Assembly: GCF_012979235.1 (NCBI RefSeq)
Contig: NZ_JAATWC010000006.1
Coordinates: 1-64,000 of the forward strand
Origin: Dissulfurirhabdus thermomarina
GTDB lineage: Bacteria; Desulfobacterota; Dissulfuribacteria; Dissulfuribacterales; Dissulfurirhabdaceae
Length of the DNA stretch: 64,000 bases
Direction: 5' to 3'
The position numbers were made by a program, and so were the translations under genes. This document shows positions 46,787 to 55,352 of the stretch, piece by piece. Position 1 is the stretch's first letter; every line of letters starts with the position of its first letter. A model generated the notes under the pieces. The model was not told where the DNA came from and did not search any database. It worked only from the letters and a program-made list of their open reading frames with translations.

Positions 46787-46999
46787 TCAGGCCAGCGAGA
46801 TGGCGTCCTGCGGGCACATGACCACCGCCCGGCCGCAATCGCAGGCCCCGCAACCCGCCGGGTCCACCACCCAGGCCTTGTCGTCGCGGAGTTCGAAGAC
46901 CCCGGGGCAGAGCTCCACGCAGGCCCCGCACCCGTTGCAGCGGCCGTAGTCCACGACGGGTTCCGCGCCCCGCCCGCCGCTGCCGCGTTCCCGGTCCAT
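46787..46999 (-). CDS. 4Fe-4S ferredoxin
   Basis: 70 residues. Four-cysteine set C-x2-C-x2-C-x3-C ([17 protein letters not shown]) for one 4Fe-4S cluster. The second half ([18 protein letters not shown]) holds four more cysteines in irregular spacing, so a second cluster is possible. It is the first gene of the gnd-zwf-pgl operon. A role moving electrons between NADPH made here and iron-sulfur enzymes is only suggested by the location. Confidence 0.88.
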   Translation of the reverse strand: MDRERGSGGRGAEPVVDYGRCNGCGACVELCPGVFELRDDKAWVVDPAGCGACDCGRAVVMCPQDAISLA

Positions 47000-47113
47000 G
47001 TCCCTCTTCTACCACGAAGCCGGGCGGCGGCGCAAAACGCGGCGGCACGTGGCGGGCCCCGGCCGGATCCGTTACCATGACGCCACCGATCCCCGTCGAG
47101 GAGCTTTCCGCCC

Positions 47114-47791
47114 GTGCCGCGCCGCCTCGCCGCCATCCCCTTCTTCGAGGGGCTCCCGGAGGACGACCTCCGGGAGCTCGCCATGATCGCCGTGGAGCAT
47201 TCGGTGCCCGCCGGCGCGGCCGTCTTCTCGGAAGGGGACGAGGGCACCGGCTTCTACGTGGTGCTGGAGGGCCGGGTGAAGATCTTCAAGCTCTCGGCCG
47301 AGGGCCGGGAGCAGATCCTCCACCTCTTCGGCCCCGGAGACCCCTTCGGCGAGGCGGCGGTCTTCGCCGGGCGGCACTTTCCCGCCAACGCCGTGGCGCT
47401 GGCACCCTCGCGGCTCCTCTTCTTCCCCAGGGCCGCCTTCGTGGACCTCGTGACGCGGCGCCCGTCCCTGGCGCTGGGCATGCTGGCGGTCCTCTCCCGC
47501 CGGCTCCACCGCTTCGCCCGGCTCATCGAGGACCTGTCCCTCCGGGAGGTGCCGGGGCGGCTGGCGGCCTACCTGCTGGCGCTGCCGGGGGCCGGGAGCG
47601 CCGCGCCGGTGGTCCTCGAGATCCCCAAGGCCCAGATCGCCGGCCTCCTCGGGACCACGCCCGAGACCCTCTCCCGCATCCTCCGGAAGATGTCGGACCG
47701 CGGCCTCGTCCGCGTGGACGGCCCCCGGATCCGGATCCTGGACCGGCCGGCCCTCGAGGACCTCGCCGCCGGCGAGACCCGGCTCGCCTGA
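47114..47791 (+). CDS. Crp/Fnr-family transcriptional regulator (HcpR/Dnr-like candidate)
   Basis: 225 residues starting at GTG 47114 (GAGGAG ten bases before). N-terminal cyclic-nucleotide/effector fold ([32 protein letters not shown]), a long dimer helix, and a C-terminal helix-turn-helix ([24 protein letters not shown]). The recognition helix has E-x-x-S-R, the residues that read TTGA half-sites in FNR. There is no cysteine at all, so it is not an iron-sulfur FNR; NO sensing through heme, as in HcpR and Dnr, is possible. The TTGA-N6-TCAA site of the hcp operon is 3.6 kb away. The link is inferred. Confidence 0.85.
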   Translation: MPRRLAAIPFFEGLPEDDLRELAMIAVEHSVPAGAAVFSEGDEGTGFYVVLEGRVKIFKLSAEGREQILHLFGPGDPFGEAAVFAGRHFPANAVALAPSRLLFFPRAAFVDLVTRRPSLALGMLAVLSRRLHRFARLIEDLSLREVPGRLAAYLLALPGAGSAAPVVLEIPKAQIAGLLGTTPETLSRILRKMSDRGLVRVDGPRIRILDRPALEDLAAGETRLA

Positions 47792-47795
47792 AACC

Positions 47796-48617
47796 GTGGC
47801 GGCCGGCCCCGACGCCGACACCGCCCTGCGGCGCCGCATGGAGGCCCTCTACCGGCGCCGCAACCGCCGCGCCCTGGTCCACCCCGATCCCCTCGAGTTC
47901 CTCTACCGGTACCCGGACGTCCGGGACCGGGAAGTGGCCGGGCTCGTGGCCTCCGCCCTGGCCTACGGGCGGGTCCGGCAGATCCTGGCCGCCGTGGGCC
48001 GGGTCCTGGATCTCCTGGGCCCCGCCCCGGCGGCCCGCGTGAGCGCCGCGGGGCCGGCGGAGCTCGCCTGCCTCCTGTCCGGTTTCCGCCACCGCTTCAG
48101 CGGCGGGGGCGAGGTGGCGGCCCTGCTGGCCGCCGCCGGCCGGGCCATCCACCGCCACGGGTCCCTGGAGGCCTGCTTCCGGGCCGGCCTCCGGCCGGGC
48201 CACGAAACCACGGCGGCCGCCGTGGAGGCCTTCGCCCGGGAGCTCCGGGGCCTCGCCCCCGGTCCCGTGGCGACGCTGCTGCCGGACCCGGCAAAGGGGA
48301 GCGCCTCGAAGCGCCTCCACCTCTACCTCCGGTGGATGGTGCGCCGGGACGACGTGGACCCCGGTGGCTGGGCCGTGGCCCCGTCGCTGCTCCTGGTGCC
48401 CCTGGACACCCACCTCCACCGGATGGTCCGCGGGCTCGGCTTCACTCGGCGCCCGCGGCCGGACCTCAAGGCCGTCCTGGAGGTGACGGCGGCCTTCCGG
48501 CGGATCCGCACCGACGACCCGGTCCGCTACGACTTCGCCCTCACCCGGCCCGGCATCCGGGGCGGCTCCGGCCGCCCGCCCGGTTCATGCCCGGGGGGCG
48601 ACCGGCCGACAAGGTGA
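47796..48617 (+). CDS. TIGR02757/DUF2400 family protein
   Basis: 273 residues from a GTG at 47796, four bases after the regulator gene stop. HPDPLEFLYRYPDVRDREVAGLVASALAYGRVRQI, RHRFSGG, KRLHLYLRWMVRRDDVDPGGW and VPLDTHLHRM match TIGR02757. The VPLDTH block resembles helix-hairpin DNA glycosylases (HhH-GPD-like), so a DNA repair role has been proposed for the family, but none is proven. Co-transcribed with the Crp/Fnr gene upstream and possibly with the GGDEF-EAL gene downstream (20 bp). Confidence 0.85.
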   Translation: MAAGPDADTALRRRMEALYRRRNRRALVHPDPLEFLYRYPDVRDREVAGLVASALAYGRVRQILAAVGRVLDLLGPAPAARVSAAGPAELACLLSGFRHRFSGGGEVAALLAAAGRAIHRHGSLEACFRAGLRPGHETTAAAVEAFARELRGLAPGPVATLLPDPAKGSASKRLHLYLRWMVRRDDVDPGGWAVAPSLLLVPLDTHLHRMVRGLGFTRRPRPDLKAVLEVTAAFRRIRTDDPVRYDFALTRPGIRGGSGRPPGSCPGGDRPTR

Positions 48618-48636
48618 GGAGGGAGCCCGAAGACCC

Positions 48637-51600
48637 GTGCACCGCACCCGCACCCGACGACACCCCGCCGCCTGGAGACGCCCGTCCCGCCGGTTCTGGG
48701 GGTGGTTCATCGGCGGCGTCCTCCTCTACCTCCTCGTGGAGAGCCTCGGGCACCTCGTCTTCTTCCCCGGGACCCCGCTCTCCCGGGCCCTCTTCCCCAC
48801 CGCCCCCCACGAGCTCTGGATGCGGGGGGTCGCCCTCGCCGCCCTCGCCGCCTCGGCCCTCCTCTACCGGCGGGCCCTCCTTCGGGAGGTCCGGGCCCTC
48901 AAGGTCCACCGCATGAACCGCCTCCTCGCCCTCCTGGGCGAGGTGGTGACCACCACCCTCCGGGCCGGAGACCGCGACACCCTCTTCCGGGAGGCCTGCC
49001 GGATCGCCGTGGAGACCGGCGGCCTCCGGATGGCATGGATCGGCCTCGTGGCCCCGGACGGCGCCGTGGAGCCGGCGGCCGCCCACGGCCACGGCCTGGA
49101 CTACCTGGAGGGGCTCCGGGTGAGCGTGGACGAGGCCGACCCGCGCAGCCGGGGGCCCACGGGGCGGGCCATCCTGGAGGGCCGGCCCCAGGTCATGAAC
49201 GACATCGCCGCCGACGGCGCCATGCGCCCGTGGCGCGAGGCGGCCCTCCGCCGGGGCTTCCGCTCGTCCGCGGCCTTCCCCCTGGTGGCCCGGGGGCGGA
49301 TCCTCGGGGCCTTGAACGTCTACGCGGACGTCCCGAACTACTTCGAGGCGGACGAGGTGGAGATCCTGGACCGCGCCGCCCAGGGCGTCTCCTTCGCCCT
49401 GGAACTTCTCCGTCACCGGCTCGACACCGTGGCCTACCAATACCGCCTCCGGGAGAAGGAACGGGAGGTCCGCCTCCTCCTCGACTCCACCGCCGAGGGC
49501 CTCCTCGGCCTGGACCCGGCGGGCCGGTGCACCTTCGCCAACGACGCCGCCCTGCGCCTGCTGGGCTACGAGGCCGCCTCGGACCTCCTCGGCCAGAACC
49601 TCCACGCCCTGGTCCACCACACCCGGGAAGACGGCACCCCCCACATCCAGCAAGACTGCCGCATCTGCCGGGCGGTGGTGGGGGGCGAGATCGTCCACGC
49701 CGACGACGACCTCTTCTGGCGATGCGACGGGACGTCCTTCCCCGTGGAGTACTGGGCCCGGCCCGTGGTCCGCGACGGGCACACCGTGGGCGTCGTGCTC
49801 ACCTTCCTCGACATCACCGAGCGCCGGGCCATGGAGCGCGACCTCCGCCGCCGGCTCGACATGGAGGCCCGGTTGAACCGCCTCGCCCAGCTCCTCATCA
49901 CCCACCGGGAGGCGGCCCCGGGTGAGGCCCTCGCCATCTTGTCCGAGGCCGCCGGGGCCGAACGTGCCGGCATCTACCGCTGGTCCGCCTCCGAGGGCTT
50001 CGCCCGGGTCGCCTCCTGGCACGCCCGCGGCGCCCCGGCCCCCGAGGCGGGCCCCGTGGCCCCCGACCCGGCCGCCGCCGCATGGCTCCGGGAGGCCATG
50101 GCCGGCGGCGACGCCGCCGTGGTGATGGACGTCTCGGCGCTCCCCCCCGGAGCGGGCGGGTTGCGCATCTCGCCGCCGGGAGGAAAGACCGGGGCGCTTC
50201 TCGCCGTGCCCCTCGACCTCCCGGGCGGGGCCCCCTTCGGCTTCCTCGCCTTCTCGGGCCGGGCCCGGCCCGACGCCTGGCACCCGGAAGACGTTCGGGC
50301 CGTCCGAACCGCGGCGGCCATGCTGGCCGGCTACTACGCCCGGCGAGAGGCCGAGGTCCGCCTCGACTACCTCTCCCGGCACGACCCGGTCACCGGGCTG
50401 CCCAACATCGCCGCCTTCCGTGACCACCTCCGGCGGCACCTCGCCGTGGCGAAGCGCCAGGAGGCGGGTGCCGCGGTCCTCCTGGTGGAGCTCGCCAACT
50501 TCGCCGACGTGGTGGAATCCCGGGGCCACGAGACCGCGGAACGGGTGCTGCGCAAGGCCGCGGGCCTCTTCACGCGGTGCCTTCGAGAGGAAGACACCGT
50601 GGCCCGGACCGGGGCCCACCAGTTCGGGGTCCTGCTCCCCGAGGTGGACGACCCGGAGGGAGCGGTCGCCGTGGGTCTCAAGCTGGTCCAGGCCCTCACC
50701 CCCACCCTCCGGCTCAAGGACGGGGCGGAGGTCTACCTCGAGGTCCAGGTGGGCGCGGCCCTCTTCCCCGAAAACGGCGCGGACCCGGAGGCCCTGATCC
50801 GGAGCGCCAACGTGGCCTTAAACCGCGCCCGCTGCGAGGGGCCGAACAACGTGCGGCTCTGCACCGCGGAGATGAACCGCCAGGTGATGGACCGCCTGCG
50901 GCTGGAGGGTGAACTCCGTGCCGCAGTGGAACGCCGGGAGTTCACCGTCCACTTCCAGCCCAAGGTGGACGTGGCCGAGGGACGCGCCACGGGGGTGGAG
51001 GCCCTCGTGCGGTGGCAGCGGCCGGGCGGCCGCCTGGAGCCCCCCGGCGCCTTCATCCCCATGCTGGAGAAGACGGGGCTCATCGTGCCCGCCGGGCGGT
51101 GGGTGCTCGAGGAGGCCTGCCGGCGGATGATGGAGTGGCGGCGGCGGGGGCTGCCCCCGCTCGCCCTGTCGGTGAATCTGTCGGGGCGGCAGTTCGCGGC
51201 TCGCAACCTGGTGGAGATGGTCGCCGATTGCCTGCAGGCCACGGGTTTCCCGCCCGGCGAGCTCGTGCTCGAGGTCACCGAGACCATGGCCATCCGGAAC
51301 CTGGAGGCCAACCTCCAGGTCTTCAACCGCCTCCGGGGCCTGGGCGTGCGGATCGCCCTGGACGACTTCGGGAAGGAGTATTCCTCCTTCGGTTACCTCA
51401 AGCAGCTCCCGGTGGACGAGCTCAAGATCGACCGGGCCTTCCTGGCCAACGTCCCCGCCGACCGGGAAGGCGCCGCCATCCTCCGGGCCATGGTGGCCAT
51501 GGCCCACGCCTTGAACCTCAAGATCACGGCGGAGGGCGTCGAGACGGGAGAGCAGTGGGCCTTCCTCAAAGAGGTGGGCTGCGACGAGGCCCAGGGGTTC

Positions 51601-51711
51601 CTCTTCGGTCACCCCGAGCCGCCGGAGGCCCTGGAGGCCGTCCTGGTGCGGTCCGCCGCCCCGCCGGGCGAACCGTCCGCCGCCCCGGCAGGCAAGGCCC
51701 CCCTCCACTGA
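48637..51711 (+). CDS. Large GAF-PAS-GAF-degenerate GGDEF-EAL phosphodiesterase
   Basis: 1024 residues from GTG 48637 with two N-terminal membrane segments (about 20-43 and 62-77). A GAF domain (about 110-260), PAS (285-400), second GAF (about 410-560), GGDEF (about 570-730) and EAL (about 745-1000) follow. The cyclase site is GAHQF in place of GGDEF, so it is probably inactive and may bind GTP or c-di-GMP. The EAL site is complete: EALVRW, NLSGRQF, VTET, LDDFG, LKIDR, AEGVETGEQ. One EAL loop has DDFGKEYSSF where [10 protein letters not shown] is usual. So it should be a c-di-GMP phosphodiesterase. The GTG start is weakly supported; a GGAGG lies some 15-20 bases before it. Confidence 0.9.
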   Translation: MHRTRTRRHPAAWRRPSRRFWGWFIGGVLLYLLVESLGHLVFFPGTPLSRALFPTAPHELWMRGVALAALAASALLYRRALLREVRALKVHRMNRLLALLGEVVTTTLRAGDRDTLFREACRIAVETGGLRMAWIGLVAPDGAVEPAAAHGHGLDYLEGLRVSVDEADPRSRGPTGRAILEGRPQVMNDIAADGAMRPWREAALRRGFRSSAAFPLVARGRILGALNVYADVPNYFEADEVEILDRAAQGVSFALELLRHRLDTVAYQYRLREKEREVRLLLDSTAEGLLGLDPAGRCTFANDAALRLLGYEAASDLLGQNLHALVHHTREDGTPHIQQDCRICRAVVGGEIVHADDDLFWRCDGTSFPVEYWARPVVRDGHTVGVVLTFLDITERRAMERDLRRRLDMEARLNRLAQLLITHREAAPGEALAILSEAAGAERAGIYRWSASEGFARVASWHARGAPAPEAGPVAPDPAAAAWLREAMAGGDAAVVMDVSALPPGAGGLRISPPGGKTGALLAVPLDLPGGAPFGFLAFSGRARPDAWHPEDVRAVRTAAAMLAGYYARREAEVRLDYLSRHDPVTGLPNIAAFRDHLRRHLAVAKRQEAGAAVLLVELANFADVVESRGHETAERVLRKAAGLFTRCLREEDTVARTGAHQFGVLLPEVDDPEGAVAVGLKLVQALTPTLRLKDGAEVYLEVQVGAALFPENGADPEALIRSANVALNRARCEGPNNVRLCTAEMNRQVMDRLRLEGELRAAVERREFTVHFQPKVDVAEGRATGVEALVRWQRPGGRLEPPGAFIPMLEKTGLIVPAGRWVLEEACRRMMEWRRRGLPPLALSVNLSGRQFAARNLVEMVADCLQATGFPPGELVLEVTETMAIRNLEANLQVFNRLRGLGVRIALDDFGKEYSSFGYLKQLPVDELKIDRAFLANVPADREGAAILRAMVAMAHALNLKITAEGVETGEQWAFLKEVGCDEAQGFLFGHPEPPEALEAVLVRSAAPPGEPSAAPAGKAPLH

Positions 51712-51979
51712 CCCCGGCGGGCCCGAGCCGGCAAAGGCGCCCCGGCGACACCGCCTCTCTTCCTCTTTCCGTTTTACCGCCTGGATCCGTGGCGGCTTTC
51801 AGCTGGCATTGGGCCGAACCGCCGGGGCTTCAGCGCCTGTCTCCCCCCCCTTCTGCCGGAGGCCGCAAGGATGCCCCAGCTTGACCGGGAGGACATCTCA
51901 CATCGGCGTCTTGGGACAAACGGCATCGGTGCTGAAAAGGCCGGACAACCCGCCCGGCCTCCCACTCCGCGTGAAAAAT

Positions 51980-52450
51980 TTAGAGTGAGTCACGGTTCGA
52001 TCGGCCCGTGCCAAGTCCATCCGCGCGGTCATGCGCACCACCATCGACGAACCTGATCGCCACCCCGTGAAACGATCCCTCCGCACTTGATAATAGCGAC
52101 CCGGTCATGACCACCGCGTCTGCGCCGAACTCACCGGCCTTCTCCTTGATCTTTTTCATGTAGTTCGGCTTGATGGAACCTACGGGGATCTCCGGCAGGT
52201 GATAATAAACCTCTAGCCTTGGGGATACGGGGCCGCCCACCCTCCCCGGATCCACAGATACCCGCGCCATAAGAAAATCTGCCTCTACTGTGGCTATTTT
52301 TTTATAAGGTACCTCCGGAAACGCGGGCAAGATCTGCACCTGCTCCTTGCGGTTATATTTTGCATCTGGATCAACTGGATATACATAGACGCGCGTGCAG
52401 GAACACAACAAGAAGACCATCATGATCCCAAAAACACATGTCTTTTTCAT
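51980..52450 (-). CDS. Unrecognised lipoprotein
   Basis: 156 residues. Signal peptide with lipobox LLCSC (cysteine about residue 18) and lipid anchor. Base composition is noticeably lower in GC than the flanking genes. The mature part has alternating strands (KIATVEADFLMARVSVDPG, LEVYYHLPEIPVG) and a segment KEKAGEFGADAVVM that looks like the YajG/UspA-like small lipoproteins, but I cannot name a family. It stands alone between the EAL gene and phoR. The C-terminus (DGGAHDRADGLGTGRSNRDSL) has no similarity and may be a frame-changed extension. Confidence 0.6.
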   Translation of the reverse strand: MKKTCVFGIMMVFLLCSCTRVYVYPVDPDAKYNRKEQVQILPAFPEVPYKKIATVEADFLMARVSVDPGRVGGPVSPRLEVYYHLPEIPVGSIKPNYMKKIKEKAGEFGADAVVMTGSLLSSAEGSFHGVAIRFVDGGAHDRADGLGTGRSNRDSL

Positions 52451-52771
52451 ACTGATCCCTCAAATTCGTTCGACGGTCCCCTTGCGACACTGCCGGCACC
52501 CCATTGGCCTTGAATTCAGGGAAAGGGGTTCTCCGTCTTTCGCTCCTCTTTGCTCCAGAGTTTAGCAGAAGATTTCACGTAGAATCGCGGGGCCGGATAA
52601 CGCGCGCAACACTTCACAGACAACTCCACCCAAATGACTCGTGTTTGCAACCTTTGTTTTCTTTGAGCCTGTTCAACAGACGATCTGCCGACCGTCAAGC
52701 CACCACCCGCCGGGTCCGGCCACCTGTTGGAAACGACGGGCGACGCGGCCGAGGTCGTGCCGGCCGGCCCC
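52451..52771. other. 321-bp gene-free spacer of mixed composition
   Basis: This gap lies above the lipoprotein gene start (52450) and after the phoR stop (52772). It is richer in A+T than the surrounding genes, with runs such as GTTTTCTTTG near 52655. I see no convincing gene, RNA or terminator. A minus-strand ORF of 60 codons (52516-52698) has the segment VKCCARYPAPRFYVKSSAKLW and no ribosome-binding site. It may be a repeat remnant. Confidence 0.4.
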
Positions 52772-54532
52772 TCACCCCGGAAGGTGCAGCGCGAAGACGC
52801 TCCCCTTGCCCGGTTCGCTCTCCACGGTGACGCGGCCCCCGTGGGCCTGCATCACGTGTTTCACGATGGCGAGCCCCAGACCGGTGCCTCCGAGCTCCCG
52901 GCTTCGAGCCTTGTCCACCCGGTAGAAGCGCTCGAAGATGCGCGGGAGGTGTTCCCGGGGGATCCCCGGGCCCTGGTCCCGGACCCGGACGACCACCTCG
53001 CCGCCCTCCCGGGCGGCCGTCACCTCCACCTCGCCGCCCTCCGGCGAATACTTCACCGCGTTGTCCAGGAGGTTCACCAGGGCCTGCTCGAGGAGCCGCG
53101 GCTCCATGGACGCCTCGAGGTCCGCCGGACATTCCGCCGAAAGGCGCACCCGCCGGCGTTTCGCGGCCGGCCGGCAGGCCTCCACGGCCCCCTGCACCAC
53201 GGCCGCCACCGGTCCGGGCTCCAGTCGGACCGCCTCGGCCTCCACCTCGCGCTCGATCCGCGAGAGGGCCAGGAGGTCCTCCACCAGGTCGCCCAGGCGC
53301 TCGGCCTGGCGGTGGACGATCTCCAGGAACCGCCGCCGCTCGGCCGGGTCGAGTTCCTCGTCCAGCAGGGTCTCGGCGAACCCCCGTATGGAGGTCACCG
53401 GCGTCCGGAGCTCGTGGGAGACGTTGGCCACGAAGTCGCGCCGAAGATGCTCGAGGCGGCGGAGCCGGGTCACGTCGTGGAGCACCGCCACCGCCCCGAT
53501 CTTCCGGCCCGCGGCATCGCGGAGGATCGTTCCGTTGAGATGCAGGTTGCGCTCCGTGCCCCCCACCCGCAGCACCATCTCCCCCTCCCGCGGGGCGCCG
53601 TCGTGGAGGACGTCTCCGAGGAAGCGCTGGAGGTAGGGATTGCGGAGCACCTCCTGGATGGGACGGCCGCACACGTCCTCGGCCCTGCGCCGGAACAGCC
53701 GCAACGCCGCCTCGTTCACCGTGATGACGCGCCGGTCGGCGTCCACGGCCACCACCCCCTCCCGCATGCTGGAGAGGATGGCCTCGGTCTGGTTGCGCTG
53801 GCGCCGGATGGTCTCGAGCCGATCGCCCAGCTGCGCCGCCATGGCGTTCATGGCCGCGGCAAGCCCGCGGGTCTCCTCCGAGTCCGGCACGTGGAGGCGG
53901 TAGTCGAGGGCCCCCTCGGCGAAGAGCTGGGCGCCGAGCCTGAGGTTCTCCAGCGGGCGGCTGATCCGCCGCGCGACCAGGAAGCTCGCTCCCAGGGCCA
54001 GGGCCAGGACGGCCAGCGCCACCGCCAGGAGCCGCCCTCTAAGCCCCGCCAGGGCGGCCCGGACGGAGGTCTCCGGCAGCGCCGCCCGCACCACCACGGC
54101 GCCCTCCGGCGCCGCCACGGCCACGTAGAGCATCTCGGTGCGCAGGGTGTGGCTGTAGCGCTCGGCCACCCCCCTCCCGCTCGCCAGGGCGGCCATGACC
54201 TCGGGCCGGTCGGCGTGGTTGTCCATGGTGGCCGGATCCCGCTCCGAGTCGGCCGCCACGCGCCCGCCGGGCAGGATGACCGTGATGCGGACCCCGGCCT
54301 CGCGGCCGGCGCGCCGGCAGAGGGCACGAAGCGCCGCCAGGCGCCCGGCGGCCACCAGGGGTCGGATCTCCGGCAAGAGCCCCCGGGCCACCTGCTCGAG
54401 GCCGGCCGCCGCCTGATCGCGGTGAAAACCGCGCATGGCGTCCACGTATTGCCAGGTGAGCCCGGAGAAGACCAGGAGGGAGACCCCCGCGAAGGCGGCG
54501 AAGAGCTGCCACTGAAGCCGCCGCCCCTTCAC
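52772..54532 (-). CDS. phoR: PhoR-like membrane sensor histidine kinase
   Basis: 586 residues. Two membrane segments (about 8-28 and 165-187) enclose a periplasmic region of about 135 residues. HAMP (188-240), PAS (245-355), HisKA with H373 (VANVSHELRTPVTSI) and HATPase ([35 protein letters not shown]) follow. HisKA and gene order match PhoR, partner of PhoB. Start ATG 54532 overlaps the phoB stop (ATGA). No pst transport genes lie near, so the phosphate link rests on family similarity. Confidence 0.9.
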   Translation of the reverse strand: MKGRRLQWQLFAAFAGVSLLVFSGLTWQYVDAMRGFHRDQAAAGLEQVARGLLPEIRPLVAAGRLAALRALCRRAGREAGVRITVILPGGRVAADSERDPATMDNHADRPEVMAALASGRGVAERYSHTLRTEMLYVAVAAPEGAVVVRAALPETSVRAALAGLRGRLLAVALAVLALALGASFLVARRISRPLENLRLGAQLFAEGALDYRLHVPDSEETRGLAAAMNAMAAQLGDRLETIRRQRNQTEAILSSMREGVVAVDADRRVITVNEAALRLFRRRAEDVCGRPIQEVLRNPYLQRFLGDVLHDGAPREGEMVLRVGGTERNLHLNGTILRDAAGRKIGAVAVLHDVTRLRRLEHLRRDFVANVSHELRTPVTSIRGFAETLLDEELDPAERRRFLEIVHRQAERLGDLVEDLLALSRIEREVEAEAVRLEPGPVAAVVQGAVEACRPAAKRRRVRLSAECPADLEASMEPRLLEQALVNLLDNAVKYSPEGGEVEVTAAREGGEVVVRVRDQGPGIPREHLPRIFERFYRVDKARSRELGGTGLGLAIVKHVMQAHGGRVTVESEPGKGSVFALHLPG

Positions 54533-55221
54533 GCCTCCTCCCGGAACCGGTATCCCACGCCCCGAACCGTCTCGATGACCCCGCCGGCCGGGCCGAGCTT
54601 CTTCCGGAGGCCCACCACCTGGACGTCCACCGACCGCTCCGTGACCGGGTAGTCCTCTCCGTGCACCGCCCGGACGATCTGGCCGCGGGTGAAGACCCAG
54701 CCGGGCCGCGCGGCCAGGTACCGGAGCAGGCGGAACTCGGTGGGAGTGAGGTCCACGGGCCGGCCAGCCACGGTGACCTCGTGGCGGCCTGAGTGGATGA
54801 CGATGCCGTGGGCACGGATCACCTCACCCGCCGCCGGGGCGGGAGCCGCCCGGCGCCGGAGGACGGCGCGCACCCGGGCCACCAAGACCCGCGGGCTGAA
54901 GGGCTTCGTGACGTAGTCGTCGGCCCCGAGCTCGAGGCCGGCCACGATATCGGCCTCCTCCCCCCGGGCCGTCAGCATGACCACGGAGACACCGCGGGTG
55001 GCCGGATCGCCCTTCAGGACCCGGCAGACGTCGAGCCCCTCCATGCCCGGGAGCATGAGATCCAGGACCACGAGGTCCGGGGGGGCGGCACGGACCGCCC
55101 GGAGCGCCTCCTCGCCCGTGGCCGCCGCCTCGACATGGTAGCCGTTGCGGGTGAAATGGTGGACGAGCAGTTGCCGGATGTCGGCCTCGTCGTCCACCAC
55201 CAGGATGCGGGCCCGGCCCAT
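54529..55221 (-). CDS. phoB: PhoB-like OmpR-family response regulator
   Basis: 230 residues. Receiver: ILVVDDEADIRQLL with the acidic pair, D54 (VVLDLMLPGMEG), T of MLTARGEE, K of YVTKPFSP. Winged-helix C-terminus (HEVTVAGRPVDLTPTEFRLLRYLAARPGWVFTRGQIV..VTERSVDVQVVGLRKKLG) binds tandem boxes. ATG 55219-55221 starts it. It is the first gene of the phoB-phoR pair and would activate genes of phosphate starvation; no target in the window is evident. Confidence 0.92.
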   Translation of the reverse strand: MGRARILVVDDEADIRQLLVHHFTRNGYHVEAAATGEEALRAVRAAPPDLVVLDLMLPGMEGLDVCRVLKGDPATRGVSVVMLTARGEEADIVAGLELGADDYVTKPFSPRVLVARVRAVLRRRAAPAPAAGEVIRAHGIVIHSGRHEVTVAGRPVDLTPTEFRLLRYLAARPGWVFTRGQIVRAVHGEDYPVTERSVDVQVVGLRKKLGPAGGVIETVRGVGYRFREEA

Positions 55222-55352
55222 GCCGCCTCGTCCTCCCGTGAACACGCCGCCCGGTCGGCGGGGAATCGGGGCCCCGCGGGGCCCTGGAGACTTTCTACCA
55301 CGGGTGCCGGCGGATGGGAAAGGCGCGCTCGTGGCGAGGCGGCGCCGCCCCG

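Noticed and set aside
52516-52698. Sixty-codon minus-strand ORF in the phoR/lipoprotein spacer
   Set aside because: It lacks a ribosome-binding site, signal or recognisable domain; listed only as part of the spacer.
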